DNA from: Closterium sp. Naga37s-1
Lineage: Eukaryota; Streptophyta; Zygnematophyceae; Desmidiales; Closteriaceae
DNA: 64,000 bases
Direction of reading: 5' to 3'
Assembly: GCA_947471745.1 (NCBI GenBank)
Contig: CANJKZ010000398.1
Span: 632,501 to 696,500 of the forward strand
Every line of letters starts with the position of its first letter. Positions within the stretch are counted from its first letter, which is position 1. Below are positions 40,001 through 49,570 of the stretch, in pieces. Both the position numbers and the translations under genes were made by a program. The notes below the pieces were generated by a model. That model did not search any database. It was not told the DNA's origin and saw only the letters and a list, made by a program, of their open reading frames with translations.

Positions 40001-42651
40001 CGGTACCTCCAGCTCCAGCGCCTCCAGCTCCAGGGTCTCCAGCGGCAGGCCCCCCCAGCTCTAGCAGCGTCACTCCGAAGGCTCCAGCGCCGAGCAAACC
40101 ACTCGCGCAGCTGCGGTGGAGAGAGAGTCACCCGCCGTGACGAGGCACCCGGAGAACCTCCAGTAGACAAAGTACCTTCAGGCGCAGCACGCTCAGGCTC
40201 AGCGACCCCAAGCTCAGCACCCCCAGGCTCCGCACGCTCAGGCTCATCACCCCCAAGCTCAGCACCCCCAGGCTCCGCACGCTCAGGCTTAGCACCCCCA
40301 GGCTCCGCACCCTCAGACTCAGCAACCCCAGGCTCAGCACCCCTCGGCTCCGCACGCTCAGGCTCAGCACCCCCAGTCGCAGCACCCCTAGCAGCACCAC
40401 CCCCAGCAGCACCAGAGTCGACAGCGACCTCGACAGGCTCGACAGGGTCTACCTGAGACACACCTGAGGGAGCAGGACCCTGAGGGGGGAGGGGGTCTAC
40501 CAGAGGAGGACCTGGTGCGAGGAAGAGTGGCGGGGGGGGGAGAGGGGCAGTGCGGTAGGGGAAGAGACGATAAAAGGGAACCGACTCGTCAAACGTGACG
40601 TCCTGAGAGGGCAGGACATGGCGCGAGGTGGGGTGATAAAACTGCCAGTCAGGCGCGTCAGGGGGAAAGCCAAGGAAGACGCAGGGAATGGCGCGGGAGG
40701 AGAGCTTGTCCGCGGACGTATCGCGGACAAAGGCACGAGAGCCCCAGACCCGGAACACCGACGCATCGCCAACCTTCCCCGTCCAACGCAGTGTAGGCGA
40801 GGTCTCCGGCAAGGAGACACGGGGCCAGAGGTTGAGCTGATGCGCAGCGTACCGGACCGCAAACGGCCACAGAAAGTGGGGGGCAGCCGCATGGATCATG
40901 GAGGTACGAGCGACCTCCATGACTAAGCCAATGCGGCGCTCAGCAACCCCATTCTGTTGCGGAGAGGCCGGAAGCGTGAACGACTGGAGAATGCCCTCCC
41001 CACGACAAAAGTCCCGCAAGAGGACGGAGGAAAACTCACCGCCTCTGTCAGAGTGCAGACGCAGGACTGGAAGGTCCGCGTGGAACCGCTCGCGGAGCTG
41101 GAGACGGACAGCGCGGATCCAAGGGATCAAAACATCAGGGACCTCCCCCGTGCTGCGCAAGGGGAAGACCGTGGTTTAACGCGAGTAGTCGTCAACAACC
41201 AGCAGAAAGTAGCGCTCGCGGCCCTGTCCACGGACGCGGGCTGGGCCCCACACGTCCATGTGGAGAGTCTGCAGGGGAGCAGTCGTCGGGGGAAACGAGG
41301 AGGAGTGAGGAGCGGCGTGCTGCCGCCCCTCGACACAGGGAAGGCAGGGAGGGGCAGGCGAGGGTGGGAGGGGAGGCAGAGACCTGGGAAGACCAGTGAC
41401 AAGGAGACGGGAGTGCATGCCACGGAGGCGTGGCACGGAAGGGTGACCAAGGTGGTGGTGCCAAAGGAGCATCTGGTGCGACAGGGTGCGACACGAGCAG
41501 GGGGCCGCTAGCTGACCTGACGCAGATGGAGATGCAGCTACCTGGGGAGGCTCAGTAGTCAGTGTGTACAGACTCGACCCAGGCCGACGGGTGAATGTGG
41601 CCAGGTGACGGCCAGTCCGGGAGCACGTACAGATCGCCACACGCTGTCCTCCAGGGGTGAAGGTATCAACCCATTCATCCTGAAGGACGGCGTTGCTCAC
41701 CAAGTTCGTAGAGAACGAGGGGAGGTGAAGACCTGACAGTGAGCCAGACGGAACCGCCGGACACGGGAGAACAGTGGAGGAACGTGCAAGAACTGGGCCC
41801 CCAGAGGGGTCAGGCAGAGAGACTGCAACAGGTGCAGGGACTGGTGTGACTGTGGTACTGTCGCGAAAGAAACAGCGGGAAGCACCTGAGTCAAGCGTGA
41901 AGGTGTGCAAGGCCGCAGCAGGCGCAGTACCAGAGAGAGCAGACTCACTAGCACCTAGAGGAGCAGACTCACTAGCACCTAGAGCAGCAGCCTCTATACC
42001 TGGGTCGGGCGGCACACACAGGTAACAGTCACCCTCAGCACTAACAGTCAATGCATACATGGCAGTGAGGATAGCATCATAGTCAAGAGCAAAGATATCC
42101 ACCCTCTGCCTAAGCAGCTCCAGCCAGCGGGGGAGCTCAGCCGCGTCGCCAAACTCTGCACGCCAGGCGTCGCTCAGACAGGAGAAGCAGCGGGACTGTG
42201 TGTGACCAACTGTCCCGCAAGTCCGACCAGCCCGATCACCTCTGCGTATGACGTACGGGCAGCGAGCAGTACTCCGAGACCGCCTAGTCTGAGCGTACCA
42301 CTCACGAAGCTGCCGGGGCGTAAGGGTCTCGCGTGGACGCCGCTGCAGCTGCATCTGGCCACCGCCAGAAACTCCCCACTGAACAGCTCCACGGCGACTG
42401 CCACTACGGCCGCCGCCACTACTCCAACTATCGTACCACTCACGAAGCTGCTGGGGCGTGAGGGTCTTGCGCGGACGCCGCTGGAGCTGCATCTGGCCAC
42501 CGCCATAAACTCCCCACCGAACAGCTCCACCGAGACTGCCACTACGGCTGCCGCCACCACTCCCACTGCTACCACCACCGCCGCCACCACTCCCACCGCT
42601 ACCACGAAGAGACGTCATAGCGGGCAAAGCAAGGAGGTGTGCGACCAGCAC
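37039..42651 (-). pseudogene. E6 gag-pol remains
   Basis: Contains two copies of a QMQLQRRPR-LTPQLREWY-like segment, a cysteine motif (CPYVIRRGDRAGRTC), protease (FTLDSGASRCFF), pre-integrase (WHHHLGHPSVPRLRGM), integrase (LHMDVWGPARVRGQG, HSDRGGEFSSV, SPQQNGVAERRIG), a Gly/Ala/Pro/Glu repeat spacer (about 39420-40430), RT (PFYILVYVDDLVFATADTEG) and RNase H (SSCEAEIYAGAMAAQELRWL). Confidence 0.87.
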
Positions 42652-43450
42652 GGCAGCACGCAGGGAAGGCAGGGCGGCGAGCAGGCACTAGGGTAGGTCA
42701 GGGCGGCGCACGGTTAGAGAAGGGCGGCGCGCGGCCAGAGCAGGGCGGCGCGCTGCAAGTAGGGCGGCGCGCGGGCAGGCAAGGGCAGCGCGTGGGCTCT
42801 AGAGGGCGGCGCGCGGGCTGCCAAGGCGAATGCGACGGGCAGGGGCAGGGCGGAGCGCGGGCAGCAAGGCGGCGCGCGGGCTGCAGAGGGCGGCGCGCGG
42901 GCAGGCAGGGGCGGCGCGCGGACAGGCAGGGGCGGGGCGGACGGGCGACGCGGCGGACTGGGGCAGCCCGCACGGGCGACGCGACGGGCAGAGGCAGGGC
43001 GGACGGGCGACGCGACGGGCTGGGGCAGCCCGCACGGGCAACGCAACGGGCAGCAGGGGCGCACGGGAGGCACGACGCGACTGGCAGCAGGGGCGCACGG
43101 CGCGACGGGCAGCAGGGGCGCGCGACGCGACGGGCAGCAGGGGCGCACGGCGCGACGGGCAGCAGGGGCGCGCGACGCGACGTGCAGCAGGGGCGCGCGA
43201 CGCGACGGGCAGGGCGTGCGCAGGGCGGCGCGACGCAGGGCAGGGCAGGGCGTGTGCGGGCAGCGCGACGCAGGGCAGGGCGTGTGCGGGGCGGCGCAAT
43301 GCAGGGCAGGGCAGAGCGCGCGCTAGGCAGCGCAACGCAGGGCAGGGCAAGGTAGCGGGGCAGCCAGCAGGGCGGCGCGCGGGCAGGGTAACGCGACTGA
43401 TGGGGCAGCGCGACGGACACGGTAGGGCGCTACGGGCAGGGTAACACGCT
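42650..43450 (-). repeat. GC-rich repetitive leader of E6
   Basis: Short units such as GGGCGGCGCGCGGGCAG and CGACGCGACGGGCAGCAGGG recur many times. Both strands have long stop-free frames. No recognised domain. Confidence 0.85.
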
Positions 43451-43640
43451 ACGGGCAGGGAACTATTCGGTGGGCCCTAAAAAATTGGTCCTAGGTCAGG
43501 ACCTGCTCTGAAACCATGTCAGAAGAATGAACGAGAATGTGTGAACTAACAGCATGCAGGAGTACAAGTAGCAAACCCTAATTGGGTTGTACCCCATATG
43601 GGCTACCCCTCTACAGCCTACACAACATGATAGTTTGACA

Positions 43641-45115
43641 GTAGCAGCACTGAAGCACCGCGGAACGTGGAGGCTCGTTCCCTGATCATCTGCAAAGGGG
43701 AGGATATTCTCAGCGGCAAATGGGTACTCCGAATCAAAACACTCGCGGATGACTCCATTGATAAGTATAAGGCGAGATGGGTGGTGCGCGGCTTCGAGCA
43801 AACTCACATGGTGGACTACGACCAGACCTTCGTGCCGGTCGGACGACACACCTCGGTCCGCATCCTCATCTGCATCGCAGCCGTCAAGCAGCATCCGCTC
43901 CGGCAGATCGACGTTGGAAGTGCATTCCTATATGCACTCGTCGACGCCATTATCTTCGTCGAGCAACCTCACGCCTTCGAAGAAAGCGACGGCGCCGTCT
44001 GCCTCCTCCAGAAATATCTCTACGGCATCAAGCAAGCGCCTCGTCTCTGGAGCTCGGATTCACTCAGCTGCCACACGACCAGGGGATGTACCGGAAGGAA
44101 TCACGCGGCAAGTTCATCCTTCTCGTCGCCTACGTCGACGGCCTGCTCTACACCGGCGACAACACCGAGCTGCTTGACCGGTTCGAGGAAGAAATAAAGG
44201 AAAAGCTCGAGGTGACGATTAACCACAACGTCACGCAATTCATGGGTCTCAACATTACCTAGACCGCCACCTCCATCCACCTCTCCGCCGCCAAGTACGC
44301 GGAAACACTCGCAAAGAAATTCGCATTCGCCCCGATCAACCTTACCACCCCCTTCCGCACTCCTCCTCCTAATCACGAACCCGACACCACACTGCTCTCC
44401 ATCGAAGACCATCGGCTCTATCAGCAGTAGCTGAGGTGTCTACTGTTTGCCGCCGTCACGTGCCGGCCGGATCCCTCCTACGTCTCAAGCCAGCTCGCGT
44501 AGTATCTGCGTCGACCTGAAGGGAAGAATCTACTAGACCTACGCTAAGCACTCCAATACTTCATCTCTACCCCCGGCGTCGAACTCACCTACGAAGCTAA
44601 CTTAACTGCTACCTTACAGCTTCACGGCTACGTTGACGCGGATAATTCGGGAGATGTTGACAACAGACGCTCCCGCACAGGTTTTATTTTTCAACTCCAA
44701 CCTGCTTGACTCACCTCCAAGAACTCCCAGAAGAAGGAGCTCATCGCTCTTTCGTCAGCCGAAGCTGAGTTTATCGCCGCCAGCGCAGCTGTTCGCGAAG
44801 GGTTGTACCTGATGGAGCTCCTGCAGGAAGCGAAAGTGACGATGAACGGGCACTTCACGTTACTCTGCGACAATCAAAGTGCGATCAAGATCGCGAACAA
44901 GCCCGGCTTTGTGAACCGCACGAAGCACATCGCACTTCGTTACTTTTTCGTCAAGGACGAAATCGACAAGGACAAGGTCAAACTCACGTACTGCCCAACC
45001 GGTGACATGGCAGCAGATTTCTTGACCAAGAAGCTGCCACGTCAGAAGTTCCAGCACTGCACCAACCTCTGCGGGATCTCGAAGAAATCCCACGTGGCTC
45101 ACCTTCAGGAATGAA
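43641..45115 (+). pseudogene. E2 reverse transcriptase and RNase H remains
   Basis: Copia RT signatures include GKWVLRIKT, KARWVVRGFEQTHMVDYDQT, QIDVGSAFLYA and LYGIKQAPRLW. RNase H signatures include LIALSSAEAEFIAA, LLCDNQSAIKIA and FVNRTKHIALRYFFVKD, ending with MAADFLTKKLP before the 3' LTR. Several breaks. Confidence 0.85.
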
Positions 45116-45575
45116 AGGGAGTGTTGGGATAACTGAAAGGTTATTATAACATTCCCGAAGGTTCTCTCCTAGCGCGCCACTTCATAACGAAGCAGCACCA
45201 CTGTACCAATACCGCAATAGCTCATATAGAGCACGCGGCAGCTCGAGAGTCACCCAAAGGTCAACAGTCGCTGTTAGTCAACGGTCGTGACTGTTGACCG
45301 TCCGGCAACCGCATCAGAGGTTACGCGATGCAATATGGTAACTATCAAGAATGGCAATAGTCGCAGTTACTGTAGCTATGTAGTACAGTTTATAAGGGAA
45401 TGTACCCCTCAGAGTACATGGCTAGCTAGTTTGCTATTTATACCCTTGTATCTCTATCTTATAATTATCTTGTTCTCTTTCAACTTTATTAGACTAGGTC
45501 ACTACAAGACTTCATTGTCTTCCTATAACTTAGCAGTCTTATCCTATCCACTACGATTCCCGGATTATATCAACA

Positions 45576-45916
45576 TGGTATGAGAGCTATAGCGGAATAT
45601 AAGACCTGCCAAGTTCCTGTTCTTCTTAGAACAAACTCCTTATAAACTTATTCATTATACCTATTACAAGTCTGCATCACTATGGCTCCTGGAGGAAAAG
45701 CCACTGCAGACTCTCCGGGCCCACCACCACTAGCAACGACTACTGCGCCATCAAAGGTGACTTCCGTCAGCGCCGCTCTCGTTGAGCAGCTTGTCTCTCG
45801 CATCAATGCTCTTGAGAGCCATCAAGCCATGAGCATCGACGGCTCAAGCTACGCAAGAGGAGTTGCTGGAATGCCTCTCCCGGGAGAAGACCGCCGCGTC
45901 AACTCCGAAAGATCCT
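45576..45916 (+). mobile_element. Second, partial E2 internal region after the E2 3' LTR
   Basis: The 45122 LTR is followed by the same untranslated leader and gag start (MAPGGKATADSPG at 45682) found after the 5' LTR, matching 22764-23106 until both diverge at about 45917. The arrangement LTR-internal-LTR-partial internal fits a tandem recombination product or a second adjacent copy. Confidence 0.85.
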
Positions 45917-47016
45917 ATATCAACAGCATCAGATCAGATGCTCTGTAATTATCTTTCTGTTGAATCAGCAAAAAAAAGAAATAAAGAAGAAAACATATCT
46001 GTTGAACTACATTTTTTATAATTCGATTTCTGATTGTAACTAAAGTCTAATTTGATTCCATCGCGATAGCGGGGAGTTCGGTTCGGTTAGGGGGGAATTT
46101 TAAGTAAAGCAGCAAAAACGGCGATATTTGCATTGTAGTGTCTGGGGGATTCGAACCCAGAAACTTACGCTTCTAGAAAACAACCAACCATCTGAGCCAC
46201 TTAAGAATGAATAGCGTCCAAAGCATAAAACTACGACAGTATATGTTTATCCGAGGAGAATTAGTGCTAGGTCCTCCTAGAGAGCCAGATTTGGTATAAG
46301 ACAAAATCGAAACAGACACCTGATCTATCAGATAAACTCAGAAATCATTCCTTTTCTATCAGAAATGTTAAAATTTCATTTCTGAAAAAATGGATAATCT
46401 CTAAAAAAACATGTCTGATAATCAGACAAACAGACCAAAAAAATATGATAGCGATGACCCTGCTCTCAACCCTCTATTCCTCCCTCCCTTCGACTCTCCT
46501 TCGCGAACTTCATGTGGTAAATCTTCCTCATTCAACCTCGTATAAACTTCTTCCCCCGTATAGAGACGTCTTGCTAATGCTACTCTCCTTGCCTCTCTAA
46601 ACTCCGGCTCCGATCTCACAGTTCTATTGTTCTTGTTGCCTATGCCTTACAATACAGGTGCTGAGGCTCTCTTGGGAACCTGGCCCACACTGGTGGCCTA
46701 CCAAAGAGCGCACCAAAGAGTGAAGGTCAATCGGGGTATGCTGGCATCCAGGTGCAACAGCAGCAGGGCTCAAGATAGGATTTAAATATTTTTTTCTCGT
46801 AAGGGTGGTTTACAAAGATTGGTCTTTCTGTAAGGGTAAAAAACAAAATTGCTCATAAAAAACAGTGTCTTTGTAGAAACTACTTGTTCTCATCAGTGTG
46901 ATTCACAAGTTTACCCTTTTTTTAAAATTTAGATATGTAAATCACGAATAATTACTTTGAAGTTAAATTATTACATCACATCACTGGATACTAGCTAGCT
47001 ATATATATCGCAAATG
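45917..47016. other. AT-rich stretch with short inverted repeats, a tRNA-like sequence and an unassigned frame
   Basis: Composition is clearly lower in GC than the neighbours. Small perfect inverted repeats include TGTCTGA-TAA-TCAGACA (about 46411-46427) and CAGAAAT...ATTTCTG (about 46359-46383). A minus-strand frame of about 65 codons (46422-46619) begins at a GTG with VRSEPEFREARRVALARRLY and has no ATG; it was not recognised and could be the tail of a spliced or dead gene. Nothing else was identified. Confidence 0.45.
46137..46203 (-). tRNA. tRNA-like sequence (pseudo-tRNA or SINE head)
   Basis: In minus-strand sense it has a box A-like TGGCTCAGATGGTTGG and a perfect box B, GGTTCGAATCC. 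The ends AGTGGCT and AGACACT could pair at six of seven positions. At about 65 nt it is shorter than a normal tRNA and the anticodon and T stems do not fold well. A functional tRNA is unlikely. Confidence 0.4.
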
Positions 47017-47863
47017 CTAAGAGGGGAACTCTGATGCTGGGCGTCGCTTCTTGATAGCTTGGAACAGGGTTACCACTTGCGGCCAGTTCACATCTTCGGT
47101 TGGAAGAACAGATGCTGTCATGATATCGCAGAGTCGTGCATCGCCGAGGCATGTCCTGCTTCAGGTCTTGATTCAGTTTTGGCAGCTGAATCCGCGCTCG
47201 CACTCCACGGTGCTGAGAGGGAGCACGGCTACAGCTTGCCACAGCTGTACGAGGTTCGGGTAGGAGCCAGCGTAGTCGCTCGTTCGGAGCATGAGCGTGA
47301 GCGACTTGAAGAATCCCAGGTTCCCGTGGTTGAGGTCCATCGTGTGCAGGAAGAGAGGAAGCTTCCTCTCGCACATCTTGAAGTTCACTCCTGGTTGGAA
47401 CATGGGTACGTGGGGGAAGTGTATTGGTGGGTTAAAAAAACATGTAAAAAAACAGTAAAAGGGCAGTACGGAAAGAACAACATGTCTGGCAACGTGTGTA
47501 CGTGGTGTGGTGGAATTATGTTCATGGGGTGTACATGTTGATATGAAAGAAACAACCTCACGTACCAGGGAGACGGTAGCGGAAGGATTTGTTGAGTAGC
47601 CCCAGCCACTCACGACACTTTTTTCACGCTCTGACAGTGTTCGTCGGGATACGCTGCAGGCCGAAACAGCTTCGCGCCGCCCAAGTCCGCCAACTCCTCG
47701 AGTCGGAATTCCAGCCAATCCACTGTCTCGCGCGAAATCTTGGCACACCTTCTTGCATGCGTAGAAGTCGCTGGCAGTGGTGTGTCCCTTGAGTGGCCTC
47801 TCGCAAAGCGTGAACGTGTGTGAAGGCCTTCGATGGTGACTTCGCGGAAGGATGTGTTGACAA
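47017..47863 (-). pseudogene. hAT-type transposase C-terminal remnant (ZNF862-like)
   Basis: Minus-strand sequence encodes CQDFARDS and EELADLGGAKLF (about 47680-47760), an apparent intron (GTACGTGAG donor near 47568, CAG acceptor near 47395), then FKMCERKLPLF, FKSLTLMLRTSDYAGSYPNL and LWQAVAVLPLSTVECERGFS. CERGFS is the hallmark of the hAT C-terminal dimerization region. Two in-frame stops follow CQN (CQN-stop-IKT-stop-SR). The coding trace continues as CLGDARLCDIM and VVTLFQAIKKRRPASEFPS to a TAG at 47019-47017. The N-terminal part and inverted ends were not found. Dead copy. Confidence 0.7.
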
Positions 47864-48520
47864 CTATTTGGGATCTATAGGCTCTATATGCACCTTTAAT
47901 TCACACTAGGTAGTCCCCACGGGGTCACCTCCAAGGGTCCTTGGGTGCCTCGCAAAGCCAACCCCTAACCAAGGGTCCCTGTTTGTAGAGGGAGTTCCCT
48001 AAGTGTAAAAATCGACGGCGTGCACTAGAGCATTCCCAAGCTCAATTGCGGAAGCGATAACGATTGATCAGTGCGTGTGCAGAATTAGCTCCTCTCGTCA
48101 ATACGTCGATAGAGAAATTTGCATTCATCAAAAGATTTACTACAACTTCGCACAAGCACGCATATTTATTTCGCCTAATACACATGCAAAAGGAAAATAG
48201 CAAACAGTTGACTAACTGCATTTCGAGGACTTCGCCTTGCTGTCTGGAAAAACGGTTGCCAAACTTCTGCTCCATTTGGCTTGATCCTAGTCCTTGAAAT
48301 AACTGTCTTCAAGTTACATGTCTGCCAATTGCCCCTGTTGACTCCTCTCGCGAACGATCATGAACGCACAAGTAGAATCATGAACGCTCGTGTGGGAATT
48401 CCCATTTTCCCACTGTTTTACAGTTGTAAAGCGGATATTTCTGTTTTGTACCTGTAATGCGAATTGTTCTATTAGGCACGCTGCTTTCCCGCGAAGTTTC
48501 TCTGTGCCACGTCACAAAAG
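47864..48520. other. Unassigned DNA left of E7
   Basis: About 650 bp with no convincing gene. It contains GTGGGAA...TTCCCAC, a 7-bp inverted repeat (about 48392-48413), and two ATCATGAACGC-like units near 48358-48393. E7 inserted at its right edge. Confidence 0.4.
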
Positions 48521-48647
48521 TGTCAGATTTATATGACATAGCTAATGTAGGCTATAGTGGGGTAGCACATATGGGGTACAGTTTTCTAGGGTTTACATTT
48601 GTACCCAACTTTCCCTTAGTCCATCCATTCTCGTTTCTATTATAACA
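48521..48647 (+). repeat. E7 5' LTR
   Basis: 127 bp, TG...CA, matched at 55878-56004. Confidence 0.95.
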
Positions 48648-49570
48648 TGGTATCGAGCAGGTTCCCTCGTGGGAACTGTTCCTAGGGCCCACCAATTCGA
48701 CATATTTTTTTTCTGCCCGGAGCGCGCTCAGTCCTAGCCCGAGTCGCGCTCCCCCCCCCCCCTCCTTTTTTTTTCTCGCCCCGTCGCGCCGCCCTAGCGG
48801 CCCTGTCGCCTGCCTTGCGGCCCTTGCGCCGCCCTTCCTGGCCCCGACCCGCCGCCCGGCGGCCTCGTCGCCTACCCCGCGGCCATCGCGCCGCCCTTAC
48901 CCGGCCCCGATCCGCCGCCCTGCGGCCTCGTCGCCTACCCAGCGGCCCTCGCGCCGCCCTGCGGCCCTGACGCCGCCCTTTCCGGCCCCGGCGCCTACCT
49001 GCGGCCCCAACGCCTACCTGCGCGGCCCCGGCGCCTACCTGCTGGCCCCGCCACCTACCCGCGGCCCCGCCACCTACCTGCGGCCCCGCCACCTACCTGC
49101 GGCCCCGCCACCTACCAGCGGCCCCGCCACCTACCCGCGGCCCCGCCAAAACCTGTGCGGCCCCGCCACCTACCTGCGGCCCCGCCACCTACCAGCGGCC
49201 CCGCCACCTACCCGCGGCCCCGCCACCTACCTGTGCGGCCCCGCCACCTACCTGCTGGCCCCGCCACCTACCTGCTGGCCCCGCCACCTACCTTTGCGGC
49301 CCCGCCGCCTCCTCTCAGCGGCCCCGCCGCCTCCTCCCAGCGGCCCCGGACGCCGCCCTCTCAGCGGCCCCGCCGAGCCGCCCAGCAGCCGAGCCGCCCA
49401 GCAGCCGAGCCGCCGAGCCGCCCAGCAGCCGAACCGCCGAGCCGCCCAGCAGCCGAGCCGCCGAGCCGCCCTGCAGCCGAGCCGCCCGAGCCGCCCTGTC
49501 CGGTAAGAGCAGCGCCTCTTTCACAGCACTGCCCTCACCCTACTGTTTGCGCTGCTAGTCTCCTGCTGTC

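Larger units (their letters stand above)
36879..43640 (-). mobile_element. E6: Ty1/copia element, same lineage as E8
   Basis: LTRs at 36879-36954 (76 bp) and 43517-43640 (124 bp) share both ends, TGTCAAACTATC and CTTCTGACA in element sense. The primer-site-like TGGTTTCAGAGCAGG lies inside the right LTR and a CTATGGGGGTG polypurine tract inside the left LTR. The flanks differ (E5 on the left, E2 on the right) and no target duplication was found, so it did not arrive by one simple insertion at this spot. A GC-rich leader (42650-43450) precedes a shortened gag-pol. Roughly two or three breaks. Confidence 0.88.
14854..45575 (+). mobile_element. E2: old Ty1/copia element, host of the nest
   Basis: The 5' LTR (14854-15191, resuming at 22652-22763 after E1) and the 3' LTR (45122-45575, 454 bp) both begin TGTTGGGATAAC and end in CAACA before a TAT-GAGAGC primer-site-like stretch. 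The LTRs differ at roughly 4-5 % of positions by eye, making E2 the oldest dated element here. Gag, protease and pre-integrase parts lie at 22870-25671; reverse transcriptase and RNase H parts lie at 43641-45115. Everything between is other elements. It is broken in many places and part of pol is not visible. Confidence 0.88.

Noticed and set aside
46422-46619. Small protein-coding gene
   Set aside because: No ATG, only a GTG; weakly protein-like and not recognised, so it is mentioned only inside the AT-rich region entry.
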